Shown: positions 7,185-16,538 of the stretch, in pieces
How positions within the stretch are numbered: position 1 is the first letter of the stretch
Layout: each line of letters starts with the position of its first letter
Assembly (NCBI GenBank): GCA_947631215.1
Contig: CANRKN010000013.1
Coordinates: 1-33,377 of the forward strand
Length of the DNA stretch: 33,377 bases
Source: an uncultured Oscillospiraceae bacterium
GTDB lineage: Bacteria; Bacillota_A; Clostridia; Oscillospirales; Oscillospiraceae
Direction: 5' to 3'
The notes under the pieces: generated by a model
What the model saw: the letters and a program-made list of their open reading frames with translations, nothing else
What the model was told of the DNA's origin: nothing
Database searches by the model: none
Translations under genes and position numbers: made by a program

Positions 7185-8024
7185 ATGAAGGTGTTGGTGA
7201 CGGGAGCCAGCGGCCAGCTGGGCCACGACGTGTGCGCAGAGCTTGCCCGGCGTGGCATAGAGCACATGGGCACGTCGTCCGCGGACCTGGATGTCACCGA
7301 CGCGCCGGCCGTACACGAGGCGGTGCTGCGCTATGATCCTGACGCGGTGATCCACTGTGCGGCGTACACGAAGGTGGACCGGGCGGAGGATGAACCGGAT
7401 AAATGCTGGGCAGTGAACGCGGACGGAACGAAGAACATCGCCTTGGCCTGCCGGGAGATTGGCGCGAAGTTGATATATATCTCTACAGACTATGTGTTTC
7501 CCGGGGATGGGGAGCGGCCCTATGAGCCGGGTGACCCTGTAGGGCCGCTGGGCGTATATGGGGAGAGCAAGCTTGCCGGGGAGTTGGCAGTGCGGACTCT
7601 GCTGGAGAAATATTTCATCGTTCGTATCTCCTGGGTGTTTGGGACGAACGGGAGCAATTTCGTCAAGACGATGCTGCGGCTGAGTGAGAACCGGGACGAG
7701 GTGAGCGTGGTGTGTGACCAAGTGGGTAGCCCAACGTACACGGCGGACTTGGCAGGGCTTCTGTGTGACATGGTGATAACGGAGAAATACGGTGTGTACC
7801 ATGCCACCAATGAGGGTACCTGCTCTTGGGCGGAGTTCGCGGCAGAGATATTCCGGCTGGCTGGGAGGGATACGACCGTCCGAACCATCCCAACCTGCGA
7901 ATACCCTACGCTAGCTGCCCGACCGCTGAATTCCCGGATGGGCAAGGATAAATTGGAGCAGGCCGGATTCCAGCGGCTGCCGGCCTGGCAGGACGCTCTG
8001 GCGCGCTATATAAAGGAGCTTTAA
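7185..8024 (+). CDS. rfbD: dTDP-4-dehydrorhamnose reductase (RmlD)
   Basis: A 279-residue extended short-chain dehydrogenase that reduces dTDP-4-keto-rhamnose to dTDP-L-rhamnose with NAD(P)H. The Rossmann glycine motif is GASGQLG (7-13), the STDYVFPGD block is at 100-108 and the catalytic YGESK is Tyr125/Lys129. ATG 7185 follows GGAGGTGA. With rmlA and rmlC it supplies three of the four dTDP-rhamnose enzymes; rmlB is not found in the window. Confidence 0.95.
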   Translation: MKVLVTGASGQLGHDVCAELARRGIEHMGTSSADLDVTDAPAVHEAVLRYDPDAVIHCAAYTKVDRAEDEPDKCWAVNADGTKNIALACREIGAKLIYISTDYVFPGDGERPYEPGDPVGPLGVYGESKLAGELAVRTLLEKYFIVRISWVFGTNGSNFVKTMLRLSENRDEVSVVCDQVGSPTYTADLAGLLCDMVITEKYGVYHATNEGTCSWAEFAAEIFRLAGRDTTVRTIPTCEYPTLAARPLNSRMGKDKLEQAGFQRLPAWQDALARYIKEL

Positions 8025-8032
8025 AACGGAGC

Positions 8033-9478
8033 ATGAGCGATAAGACGTTGAAAAAAGGCTGCGCTGTTGCGTTGGCAGTATATGTCTTGCTGGTAGCGGC
8101 ATTTTACTGGATATGCGATGATCAGCTTCTATATCGCGCCAGTCAAACGGATATGCTGACAGCAGCCGGTGTAATAGGGGAGATTACGTCGGATACGGTA
8201 GTAACGCAGCACATCTCGGTAGATGGTGATGATCTTTTGAGCTTGACGCTGTATGGAGCCACATATGCCAGGCAGAATACAGGTTGGCTGTGTGTGGAGA
8301 TATGTGCGGGGGAGCAGGTGCTGGCGGCGCGTAATGTGGACGTGAGCACCATGGCAGATAACAGCACATTCGATGTGGTATTCACTGGGCCGGTGAAGGT
8401 CCCTGACGGAGAGGTGACCCTTCGCATCACAGCACCGGCGGGCACGCATGGCAATGCAGTGACGCTGTACAGAGGCAGTACGATTGCCGCAAATCAAGTG
8501 CAGATCATGGACCTTAAGGAAGATGAGTGTGTTCATATCAACGGCGAAGCGCTGGACGCAGCGCTTTGCACGCGAGTGCAGAGCCGGGAAAAGCTGTGGT
8601 TTGGACAGCACTACTGGTATATTGCCGGGGCAGGGGTGCTGGTCCTGGCGGGATACTGTTTTGTCTTGATACGGCGCGTTAAATCTGGAAAACGCTCTCT
8701 TGTATTGAATATGTTTGCGGCGTTTTCCCGGTATCGGTATCTCATGAAGCAACTGGTAGCCAGGGACTTCAAGACAAAGTATAAACGCTCAGTGTTGGGC
8801 GTACTGTGGAGCTTTTTGAATCCATTGCTGACAATGACGGTGCAGTACATCATCTTTTCCACGCTGTTTCGCTCGGATATCCCCAATTTCGCGCTGTATC
8901 TTCTGACCGGTATCGTATGCTTCAACTTCTTCAATGAGGCCTCGACTATGGCGCTGAGTTCCGTCGTTGGCAACGCGGCGCTGATCACGAAGGTGTACGT
9001 TCCCAAATATATCTATCCGTTGACGCGGGTAATGAGCTCAGCTGTGAATTTCCTGCTGGCGCTGATCCCGCTGTTTGCTGTGATGCTGATCACGGGAACG
9101 CCGGTGCGATGGTCCGTGCTGCTGATGCCGCTGGGAGTGCTGTGCCTTATTTCAGTGTCGCTGGGGATCGGGATGTTGCTGGCTTCGGCTATGGTGTTTT
9201 TTCGGGACACCCAGTTTTTGTGGGGTGTGGTGAGCATGTTGTGGATGTATGCGACGCCGATTTTCTACCCTGAGAGCATCATCCCGGACAGCTTTCTGAC
9301 GATGTATAAGTGCAATCCGCTGTATCATATCGTCCGATTCATCCGTATCGTGCTGATGCAAGGTATATCGCCGGAACCAAAGGCGTACTTGCTGATGGTA
9401 GTTGCTTCATTCGTGCCGCTGGCACTGGGTGTGCTTGTTTTCAAGAATACTCAGGACCGATTCGTGCTCCATATCTGA
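8033..9478 (+). CDS. Wzm-like ABC-2 polysaccharide exporter permease with extra N-terminal domain
   Basis: A 481-residue membrane protein. Residues about 230-481 are a normal ABC-2 permease of O-antigen/teichoic-acid exporters: the amphipathic LVARDFKTKYKRSVLGVLWS helix, then about six membrane spans and the family strings NPLLTMTVQYIIF and ATPIFYPES. Unlike ordinary Wzm proteins of about 260 residues, it has a membrane anchor at about 10-27, a beta-rich outside domain at about 45-165 and a second span near 195-215. The same beta domain (STMADNSTF, then ITAPAGTHGNAVTLY) recurs in the DUF2142 protein at 20225 (ASMADNSYF, ITSPDGEAGNAVTVW). It pairs with the ATPase 18 bases downstream to export the glycan across the membrane. 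Confidence 0.88.
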   Translation: MSDKTLKKGCAVALAVYVLLVAAFYWICDDQLLYRASQTDMLTAAGVIGEITSDTVVTQHISVDGDDLLSLTLYGATYARQNTGWLCVEICAGEQVLAARNVDVSTMADNSTFDVVFTGPVKVPDGEVTLRITAPAGTHGNAVTLYRGSTIAANQVQIMDLKEDECVHINGEALDAALCTRVQSREKLWFGQHYWYIAGAGVLVLAGYCFVLIRRVKSGKRSLVLNMFAAFSRYRYLMKQLVARDFKTKYKRSVLGVLWSFLNPLLTMTVQYIIFSTLFRSDIPNFALYLLTGIVCFNFFNEASTMALSSVVGNAALITKVYVPKYIYPLTRVMSSAVNFLLALIPLFAVMLITGTPVRWSVLLMPLGVLCLISVSLGIGMLLASAMVFFRDTQFLWGVVSMLWMYATPIFYPESIIPDSFLTMYKCNPLYHIVRFIRIVLMQGISPEPKAYLLMVVASFVPLALGVLVFKNTQDRFVLHI

Positions 9479-9496
9479 AAGGCGAGGGAAAGACCT

Positions 9497-10228
9497 ATGA
9501 TAATACAGGCGAAAGATGTCTCGATGTGCTACCGGATGGCCTACGACCGGGTACAGAGCATCAAAGAATATCTGGTGCAGTTTGTCAAAGGGAAAATCAA
9601 ATATGAGGAATTCTGGGCTCTTCAGGATGTGAGCTTTGAGGTGAGAAAAGGCGAGGTGTTGGGGATCATTGGGCATAACGGCGCGGGAAAGTCAACACTG
9701 CTCAAGGTGATCTCCGGCATCCTGAAACCCACGAACGGCAGCGTGACGGTGATCGGTACAGTGGTGCCCATGCTGGAGTTGGGCAGCGGCTTCGACTTTG
9801 ATCTGACCGGGCGGGAGAATGTGTTTCTCAACGGGGCGATCCTTGGGTATTCAGAAAGTTTTTTGAAAGAGAGGTATGAGGAAATAGCAGCGTTCTCTGA
9901 ACTGGGACAGTTCATAGACATACCACTGCGAAACTATTCGTCCGGTATGGTGATGCGCTTGGCCTTTTCCATAGCGACGGTGGTAGACCCTGATATCCTT
10001 ATTGTGGACGAGATCCTGGCAGTGGGTGATGCACAGTTTCAGGAGAAGAGCAAAGCCCGGATGCTTGAGTTGATGAGCGGCGGAACGACAGTGCTGTTCG
10101 TGAGCCACAGTCTGGAGCAGATCAGAGAGATGTGTGACCGGGTGGTGTGGCTGGACCATGGGCAGGTGAAGATGCTTGGCGATACGGAGACAGTCTGCAA
10201 CGCATATAGGGTATTCACAGAGCCATGA
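9497..10228 (+). CDS. Wzt-like ABC exporter ATPase
   Basis: A 243-residue ATP-binding subunit of the polysaccharide exporter. Walker A is GHNGAGKST (59-67), the ABC signature is NYSSGM (about 144-149) and Walker B is ILIVDEIL, followed by AVGDAQF and the switch His in VSHS. It stops after the ATPase fold, so it lacks the C-terminal glycan-binding domain that some Wzt proteins use to recognise capped chains. Its stop overlaps the next gene by 4 bases (ATGA), indicating coupling. Confidence 0.92.
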   Translation: MIIQAKDVSMCYRMAYDRVQSIKEYLVQFVKGKIKYEEFWALQDVSFEVRKGEVLGIIGHNGAGKSTLLKVISGILKPTNGSVTVIGTVVPMLELGSGFDFDLTGRENVFLNGAILGYSESFLKERYEEIAAFSELGQFIDIPLRNYSSGMVMRLAFSIATVVDPDILIVDEILAVGDAQFQEKSKARMLELMSGGTTVLFVSHSLEQIREMCDRVVWLDHGQVKMLGDTETVCNAYRVFTEP

Positions 10229-13200
10229 AGAAAACAGACATCTCGTTTGATCAATATCAGAGATATGAAACATTATCCAGGTTGATCGAATACCATCGAA
10301 AGACCTCGGCACAGCGCTTTGTTATTCTGGAGCTCGGAGCAAATGAGCACAAGGACCTGGCGCTGTTCATGCCAAAGGATCATATTTTATTCACCAATAT
10401 TGTTTTGACAAGCGCGATGGAAGCGGACCCGGATTTTCAAATGGCCGATGGGACAGATCTTCCGTTTGAAGACGGAAGCTTTGACTTTGTGGTCGCGGCT
10501 GACGTTTTTGAGCATGTTCCTCCTGAGAAAAGAACACAGTTTCTTTCAGAAGCCTATCGTGTGGCGCGGATAGGGGTCCTTTTGTCATTTCCCCATGATT
10601 CACCTGACGTTATTGATGCGGAAAACCGGGTCAATGAATACTATAGAGCGTTTACCGGGGAGGACTTTATTTGGCTCAAAGAACACCAGGAGAACTCTCT
10701 CCCGGTGTTGGAGGAAGTCGACAAATGCCTTGATAAGTTAGTATGCAGTTACTTCTCGTTTTTCCATGGCGATATCCGGGTATGGGAAAAACTGTGGTAT
10801 AGCAACTTTGATGCGTTGTTCTCTCCAAATACACAGGGCTTTCATCAGGACATTTATAGGTACTATAATACCAACATTTATTTAAGTGACGTATCCGATA
10901 ACTGCTACCGGGTATTCTTTGTCATATCAAAAACAGATGATAAGGGTTGGAAAAAATACAGCGATGCGATGTGGAAAAAGACCGGCAACGCAGAAGCAAC
11001 CACTTTTTTGGACAGCCTGACAGATGCTCAGCGTGACCTGCATGTACTATGCAAGATTAAAGGGCTCAATGAGACCATCAATGACCAGGATCATTATATT
11101 CAAAACTTGACTCATATCATCGAGGACAAGGAACAGCATATCCAGAAGCTGAACGCCTACATTGCCGAGACGGAGAAACAGACGGCCAAGGAACTGCGGG
11201 ACTGGTCAGAGGCTGTGGATGCCAAAGAGCAGCGCATCCAAAAGTTGAATACAGAAAAGGAAGAGTTGAGCAACGAACTTTCGACATGTCAGCAGCACTA
11301 TCTGGTGGCAAGCAGCCAGCGCGATGAATTGACGAAACAGCTTTCATCTGTGCAGAACGCCTACAACGTCATTTCCGAAGCTGCATGCTGGAAGATGACA
11401 AAGCCGTTGCGTGTAACGTTGGATGTGTCAAAGCGCGTCTTGAAATCCAACCAATACACATATCTCTTCTGCAGAGGCCTGAAGTGCCTGAGAGAAAACG
11501 GAGTGCGCTATACGTGGCGACGGCTGCAAGAGCGCGCCAGAGAGAATACAAACGGCGCTGAAGTCCAGTATGACACCGTGCCGGCATCGGCTGCGTACCA
11601 GGTACCGGAAACGATAAAGTTCAGCATCGCCGTGCCGCTGTATAACACGCCGAATGGATTTCTGCGGGAGATGATCCAGTCTGTACTTGACCAGACCTAC
11701 GGGAACTGGGAGCTGTGTATGGCAGACGGCAGCGACGAGGCCCACTCATATGTGGGAAAGATATGCGAAGAATATGCCGGCAGGGAGACTCGGATAAAGT
11801 ACAGAAGACTGGGGGAGAACAGAGGCATCTCCGATAATACGAACGCCTGTATCGCTATGGCGGCTGGCGACTATATCGCGCTGCTGGGTCATGACGACGT
11901 GCTGGCGCCTGACGCGCTGGAGGCGAACGCGGCGGCGATCATGGAGACCGAGGCGGATATCCTGTATTCGGATGAGGACCATATCACAGCGGACGGGCGG
12001 CATGTCTATCCGATTTATAAGCCGGACTGGTCTCCAGATCTGCTCTACAGCCAGATGTATATCTGTCACCTTCTTGTGTTTCGGAGAGAGCTGTTTGAGA
12101 GCATAGGGGGGTTCCGGGCGAAATATGATGGCAGTCAGGATTATGACCTGATGCTCCGGCTGTCGGAGCAGACAAATAAAATATGCCACATCCCGCGGCT
12201 GCTGTATTCATGGCGGGAGAGCGGTTCCTCGACGGCCGCCAATCCGGCCGCCAAACCGTATGCCCATGAGGCCAGCCTGCGGGCGCTCGACGAACACCTG
12301 AAAAGGAAGTATGGCCAAGACGCCTATGCGGAGGAGACGGAGTACCTCTTTGTCTATAATCCGCGGTTTGCATGCGGACATCCGTTCATCTCCATCATCA
12401 TCCCGTTCAAGGATTGCTGGGAGATGACGGATGACTGCGTCAGAAGCATTCTGCAAAACAGAACATACCTGGATTATGAGATACTACTCCTGAATAACCG
12501 TTCGGAGAAACAGGATACCGCGGCGTGGGCGGAGAGGATACAGAGGGAGGATAAACGGGTCTGCGTTATCGACGCGGACATGGAGTTCAACTGGTCAAAG
12601 CTGAACAACTTCGGGGTCAGCCGCGCGAAGGGCGACGTGTATGTTTTCCTGAACAACGATACAAAGGTCATCAGCGGCGATTGGCTGGAACGTTTGAGCG
12701 AAAACGCCCTGCGCCCCGACACCGGCGCCGTGGGAGCGCTGCTGCTGTATCCCGACGATACGATCCAGCATGCCGGCGTCGTCGTAGGCATCGGCGGCTG
12801 GGCTGACCACATTTTTAAGGGGGTGAAGACGGAGCACGGTGGCAGTCCATATGTTTCCCCGATGGTGAGCAGAAACGTGCTGGCGGTAACAGGCGCCTGC
12901 ATGGCTATATCCAGACAGACTATGAAGCGGGTCGGTGGGTTTGATGAGGAGTTCATTATCTGCGGCAGCGATGTGGAGTGGTGTATCCGTGCCTATGAAA
13001 GTGGACTTCAGAATCGTTATGACGCGAATGTACGGCTATATCACTATGAGTCCAAGAGCAGGGACTCCTATATCCCGGAGATTGATTTTCAAAAATCAGC
13101 CATAGCATATGCGCCTTACTGGGAAAATGGTGATCCATATTTTAATGTGAACCTTGATATCACATCCGTTGTCCCAAAGGAGAGTGTGTCGCCGGTGAAG

Positions 13201-14502
13201 CTGATCAGTTTTGTTAACTATTTAAAGAAAAACCCCCTCGCAGTGAAGACATATCACGCCCTCAAGCGGGCGCTCATGTCATCCAGCGGCTTTGAGGTGC
13301 CCGAGATCAGCCCGCTCAACGCCCGCAGAGGCGAAGGAAATGAGCTGCGGCTGAACCTTCTGACCCCGTCTGTGGATCAGAGGGACGTGTTTGGCGGGAT
13401 AGCAACAGCGCTTCGTTTTTTTGAGGTGCTGAGAAAGACATGCAGATGCGAGGCCAGGATCATCGTGACGGATGGTGTGGTGAAAGAACAAACGTCTGTC
13501 CCACTGGATGGTTATATGTATTGCAGCTGTGAGCAGGACAGTAGCGCAGATCTTCAGGTCATCCCAATGAAGGACCGATATGGTCGGACGATACCTGTCC
13601 GCAGAAATGACGTATTTGTAGCCACTGCCTGGTGGACTGCTTATGTTGTGTCAGATGTCATTCGCTGGCAGTCAAAGATCTATGACGAGGAGCAAAAGCC
13701 GCTCATCTATATGGTACAGGATTATGAACCGGGCTTTTATCCTTGGTCCAGCCGTTATATGCTGGCCGAGAGCACATACCATATGGAGATCCCTATATTT
13801 GCTGTCATCAATTCTGGTATACTCGCGGAATATTTCAGGCAGAATGGGTATTTCTTTGCCCGCAGTTGGCAGTTCGATCCAGTTCTGAACGACAGCTTGA
13901 GGCGGTATTTGCCGGAGCGGGGAAGCAGGATCATGAAGAAGAAGCAAATCCTAGTCTATGGCCGCCCGTCGGTAAGCAGAAATGCTTTTGAGTTACTGAT
14001 ATATGCCCTCAAGCGCTGGCGCGAACGGCAGAAGGATGCGGGGACGTGGACAGTGCTTTCCGCAGGGGAACAGCATGACGATGTAGACCTTGGCGGCGGG
14101 ATGGTTCTAAAGTCCGTTGGCAAATTGCCGCTGGACGAGTACGCAAAGCTGCTGCTGGATACATATGCAGGCGTCTCTCTGATGGTATCGCCTCATCCTA
14201 GCTATCCGCCGCTGGAAATGGCTGCGTTCGGAGCGCGGACGATTACAAACTGCTATGCGAATAAGGACTTGGCCAGCTTCAGCAAAAACATCATAAGCCT
14301 GCGCGCCTGTGATCCAGCGGACATCGCGGATGCTCTGTGCACGGTGTGCGACAGTTATTCTGGCGAGGGACGCGTAGATGCCTACGAGAGTTATCTCACC
14401 GGCGGAACGGTATACGAGGATATCGCCAAAGAGATTGCGGAAAACCTGACAGAAGTTTTCAGTCATCAGAAAGGGCGTGTAATTGAGCAAGGAGAAGCGT
14501 AA
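10225..14502 (+). CDS. Methyltransferase / coiled coil / GT2 / GT2 / WsaF-like multidomain protein
   Basis: A 1425-residue cytoplasmic polymer-building enzyme. Residues about 30-200 are a class I SAM methyltransferase (VILELGANE, then GSFDFVVAADVFEHVP). About 280-385 is a charged coiled coil, ending in CWKMTKPLR. The first GT2 domain is at about 465-700 (FSIAVPLYNTP, LLGHDDVLAPDA, YSDEDH). The second is at about 720-990 (ISIIIPFKD, FLNNDTKVI, GFDEEFI). About 1040-1400 resembles WsaF-type GT4 rhamnosyltransferases (LLTPSVDQRDVFGGIATALRF, then MVSPHPSYPPLEMAAFG). The first part matches the plan of WsaE, a methyltransferase plus two rhamnosyltransferases that makes and caps a rhamnan S-layer glycan; here a WsaF-like enzyme is fused on. 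It overlaps its neighbours by 4 and 1 bases. Confidence 0.85.
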   Translation: MKKTDISFDQYQRYETLSRLIEYHRKTSAQRFVILELGANEHKDLALFMPKDHILFTNIVLTSAMEADPDFQMADGTDLPFEDGSFDFVVAADVFEHVPPEKRTQFLSEAYRVARIGVLLSFPHDSPDVIDAENRVNEYYRAFTGEDFIWLKEHQENSLPVLEEVDKCLDKLVCSYFSFFHGDIRVWEKLWYSNFDALFSPNTQGFHQDIYRYYNTNIYLSDVSDNCYRVFFVISKTDDKGWKKYSDAMWKKTGNAEATTFLDSLTDAQRDLHVLCKIKGLNETINDQDHYIQNLTHIIEDKEQHIQKLNAYIAETEKQTAKELRDWSEAVDAKEQRIQKLNTEKEELSNELSTCQQHYLVASSQRDELTKQLSSVQNAYNVISEAACWKMTKPLRVTLDVSKRVLKSNQYTYLFCRGLKCLRENGVRYTWRRLQERARENTNGAEVQYDTVPASAAYQVPETIKFSIAVPLYNTPNGFLREMIQSVLDQTYGNWELCMADGSDEAHSYVGKICEEYAGRETRIKYRRLGENRGISDNTNACIAMAAGDYIALLGHDDVLAPDALEANAAAIMETEADILYSDEDHITADGRHVYPIYKPDWSPDLLYSQMYICHLLVFRRELFESIGGFRAKYDGSQDYDLMLRLSEQTNKICHIPRLLYSWRESGSSTAANPAAKPYAHEASLRALDEHLKRKYGQDAYAEETEYLFVYNPRFACGHPFISIIIPFKDCWEMTDDCVRSILQNRTYLDYEILLLNNRSEKQDTAAWAERIQREDKRVCVIDADMEFNWSKLNNFGVSRAKGDVYVFLNNDTKVISGDWLERLSENALRPDTGAVGALLLYPDDTIQHAGVVVGIGGWADHIFKGVKTEHGGSPYVSPMVSRNVLAVTGACMAISRQTMKRVGGFDEEFIICGSDVEWCIRAYESGLQNRYDANVRLYHYESKSRDSYIPEIDFQKSAIAYAPYWENGDPYFNVNLDITSVVPKESVSPVKLISFVNYLKKNPLAVKTYHALKRALMSSSGFEVPEISPLNARRGEGNELRLNLLTPSVDQRDVFGGIATALRFFEVLRKTCRCEARIIVTDGVVKEQTSVPLDGYMYCSCEQDSSADLQVIPMKDRYGRTIPVRRNDVFVATAWWTAYVVSDVIRWQSKIYDEEQKPLIYMVQDYEPGFYPWSSRYMLAESTYHMEIPIFAVINSGILAEYFRQNGYFFARSWQFDPVLNDSLRRYLPERGSRIMKKKQILVYGRPSVSRNAFELLIYALKRWRERQKDAGTWTVLSAGEQHDDVDLGGGMVLKSVGKLPLDEYAKLLLDTYAGVSLMVSPHPSYPPLEMAAFGARTITNCYANKDLASFSKNIISLRACDPADIADALCTVCDSYSGEGRVDAYESYLTGGTVYEDIAKEIAENLTEVFSHQKGRVIEQGEA

Positions 14503-16283
14503 TGCGCAAGGAGTTGGAATATCCCTTTGACAGCCAATATCTTCTGCGGAAGAAGAGATCCCTGCGGCGGAAGCTGCTGGGGCAGGATAACCTCATGGAG
14601 AAGCACATCGCCATTCTGGGCGGGTCCACCACCAGCGACATTAAGGACATGCTGGAGCTGTTCCTGCTGAACTACGGCATCCGGCCGGTGTTTTATGAAT
14701 CGGAGTACGGCCAGTACTGGCAGGACGCCATGTTCTCCAATGCCGAGCTGGAGGCCCTGGCACCGGACGTGATATACGTGCATACCACCAACCGGAACAT
14801 CACTGCCTGGCCGGAGCCGGCGGACAGCCCGGAGCAGGTGGCCGCGCTTTTGGAGCAGGAGTATGGCCGCTTCGCCGCCATGTGGGACAAGCTCCGGGAC
14901 ACATACAAGTGCCCCATCATCCAGAACAACTTTGAATACCCCTTTTTCCGGCTCATGGGCAACCAGGACGCCAGCAATATCCACGGCCGGGTGAACTTCG
15001 TCACGCGTCTCAACATGAAGTTCTATGAGTATGCCCAGACCCACGACGAGTTTTACATCCACGACATCAACTACCTGGCCGGGGACTATGGCCTGGAGAA
15101 GTGGTCGGACCAGTTTTTCTGGCACATGTACAAATATGCCATGTGCCTGGACGCCATTCCCCGGGTGGCCTTCAGCGTGGCGAACATCATAAAGAGCCTG
15201 TACGGCAAGAACAAGAAGGCCTTTGCCCTGGACCTGGACAACACTCTGTGGGGCGGCATCGTGGGGGACGACGGGGTGGAGAACCTGTCCCTGGGTCAGG
15301 AGACATCCATGGGCCAGGCGTACACGGAGTTTCAGGCGTACCTCAAGGAGCTCAAGAAGCTGGGTATCCTTCTGAACGTGGACTCCAAGAACGACCACGA
15401 CAACGCCATAGCGGGCCTCAATCACCCAGACGGAGCCTTGAAACCGGAGGACTTCATCGTCATCAAGGCGAACTGGGACCCCAAGAGCGTGAACCTGGTG
15501 CAGATGGCGGAGGAATTGACCTTGCTGCCGGAGAGTTTCGTTTTTGTGGACGACAACCCGGCGGAGCGGGAGATCATCCGCCAGCAGGTGCCCGGCGTGG
15601 CCATTCCGCCTATGGAGAGGGTGGAAAATTATATCAGCGTCATCGATAGGTCCGGATTCTTTGAACTGACAAAGTTCACCGGGGACGACCTGAAGCGGAA
15701 CGAGCAGTATAAGGAGAACGTGGCCCGGGCCCAGCTGCAGAGCAGCTTTGCAAACTACGAGGACTACCTTTTGAGCCTGGAGATGACGGCCACCATCAAG
15801 CCCTTCGAGGCCATGTATATGGCCCGCATCGCCCAACTCACCAACAAGAGCAACCAGTTCAACCTGACCACGAAGCGGTATACCCAGGAGGAGATAGAAA
15901 AGACCGCGGCGGACGACGGGTATGTCACGCTGTACGGCAAGCTGGCGGACAAGTTCGGGGACAATGGCGTGGTGACGGTGGTCATAGGGAAGATAGAGGG
16001 CGAGAGGCTGGACATCGTCCTGTGGCTGATGAGCTGCCGGGTGCTGAAGCGAGACATGGAGTACGCCATGATGGACGCGCTGGCGGAGAAGTGCCGGGCA
16101 CAGGGACTGAAGGAGATACGGGGGTATTACTACCCCACGGCGAAGAACAGCATGGTGCGGGAGTTCTACGCCCTCCAGGGCTTTGAGAAGATATCTGAGG
16201 ACGAGGCGGGCAATACCGCCTGGAAGCTGGATATCAGCCAGGGATATGAGAAGAAAAACAAAGTCATTACTATTGAAGAATAA
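14502..16283 (+). CDS. FkbH-like HAD-IIIC protein with GNAT-like C-terminus
   Basis: A 593-residue FkbH-family protein. In known pathways such enzymes take the glyceryl group of 1,3-bisphosphoglycerate and load it on an acyl carrier protein. An N-terminal SGNH-like region (about 30-225, with LGGSTTSDIKDML) precedes the HAD domain, whose DLDNTLWGG motif carries the nucleophile Asp244 and Asp246; FVFVDDNPAERE is the last HAD motif. The C-terminal 150 residues look like a GNAT acyltransferase fold. Its ATG shares one base with the previous stop, and an acyl carrier protein gene follows 6 bases later, which supports ACP loading. The acyl group actually carried is not known. Confidence 0.88.
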   Translation: MRKELEYPFDSQYLLRKKRSLRRKLLGQDNLMEKHIAILGGSTTSDIKDMLELFLLNYGIRPVFYESEYGQYWQDAMFSNAELEALAPDVIYVHTTNRNITAWPEPADSPEQVAALLEQEYGRFAAMWDKLRDTYKCPIIQNNFEYPFFRLMGNQDASNIHGRVNFVTRLNMKFYEYAQTHDEFYIHDINYLAGDYGLEKWSDQFFWHMYKYAMCLDAIPRVAFSVANIIKSLYGKNKKAFALDLDNTLWGGIVGDDGVENLSLGQETSMGQAYTEFQAYLKELKKLGILLNVDSKNDHDNAIAGLNHPDGALKPEDFIVIKANWDPKSVNLVQMAEELTLLPESFVFVDDNPAEREIIRQQVPGVAIPPMERVENYISVIDRSGFFELTKFTGDDLKRNEQYKENVARAQLQSSFANYEDYLLSLEMTATIKPFEAMYMARIAQLTNKSNQFNLTTKRYTQEEIEKTAADDGYVTLYGKLADKFGDNGVVTVVIGKIEGERLDIVLWLMSCRVLKRDMEYAMMDALAEKCRAQGLKEIRGYYYPTAKNSMVREFYALQGFEKISEDEAGNTAWKLDISQGYEKKNKVITIEE

Positions 16284-16289
16284 GGAGAT

Positions 16290-16538
16290 ATGACCATGAG
16301 CAAGACGGAAATACTTGAGAAACTGAACGAAATATTCCGGGACGTATTCGACGACGAGGACCTGACGGTGGAAGAGGCGACCACGGCGGCGGATGTGGAG
16401 GGCTGGGACTCCCTGACCCACATCATGCTTCTGTCGGCCATCGAGGACGAGTTCGGGATCAGATTTGATATGAAGGCGGTCCAGGGGCTGAAAAACGTGG
16501 GCGCTATGGTCTGGCTCATTGAGAGCTTGCTGAAGTGA
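16290..16538 (+). CDS. Acyl carrier protein
   Basis: An 82-residue acidic four-helix carrier protein. Ser41 in VEGWDSLTHIM is the phosphopantetheine attachment site, and the following helix (LLSAIEDEFGIRF) is typical of ACPs. Two in-frame ATGs, 16290 and 16296, are possible; AAGGAGA upstream fits either. It is the presumed partner of the FkbH-like enzyme before it and of the acyltransferases after it, in the position DltC holds in D-alanylation operons. Its stop overlaps the next ATG by one base. Confidence 0.93.
   Translation: MTMSKTEILEKLNEIFRDVFDDEDLTVEEATTAADVEGWDSLTHIMLLSAIEDEFGIRFDMKAVQGLKNVGAMVWLIESLLK

Noticed and set aside
14466..16421. Long 651-residue open frame on the minus strand
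   Set aside because: It lies wholly opposite the FkbH and ACP genes, has repetitive Leu/Val/His-rich composition, and is a GC-rich shadow frame.
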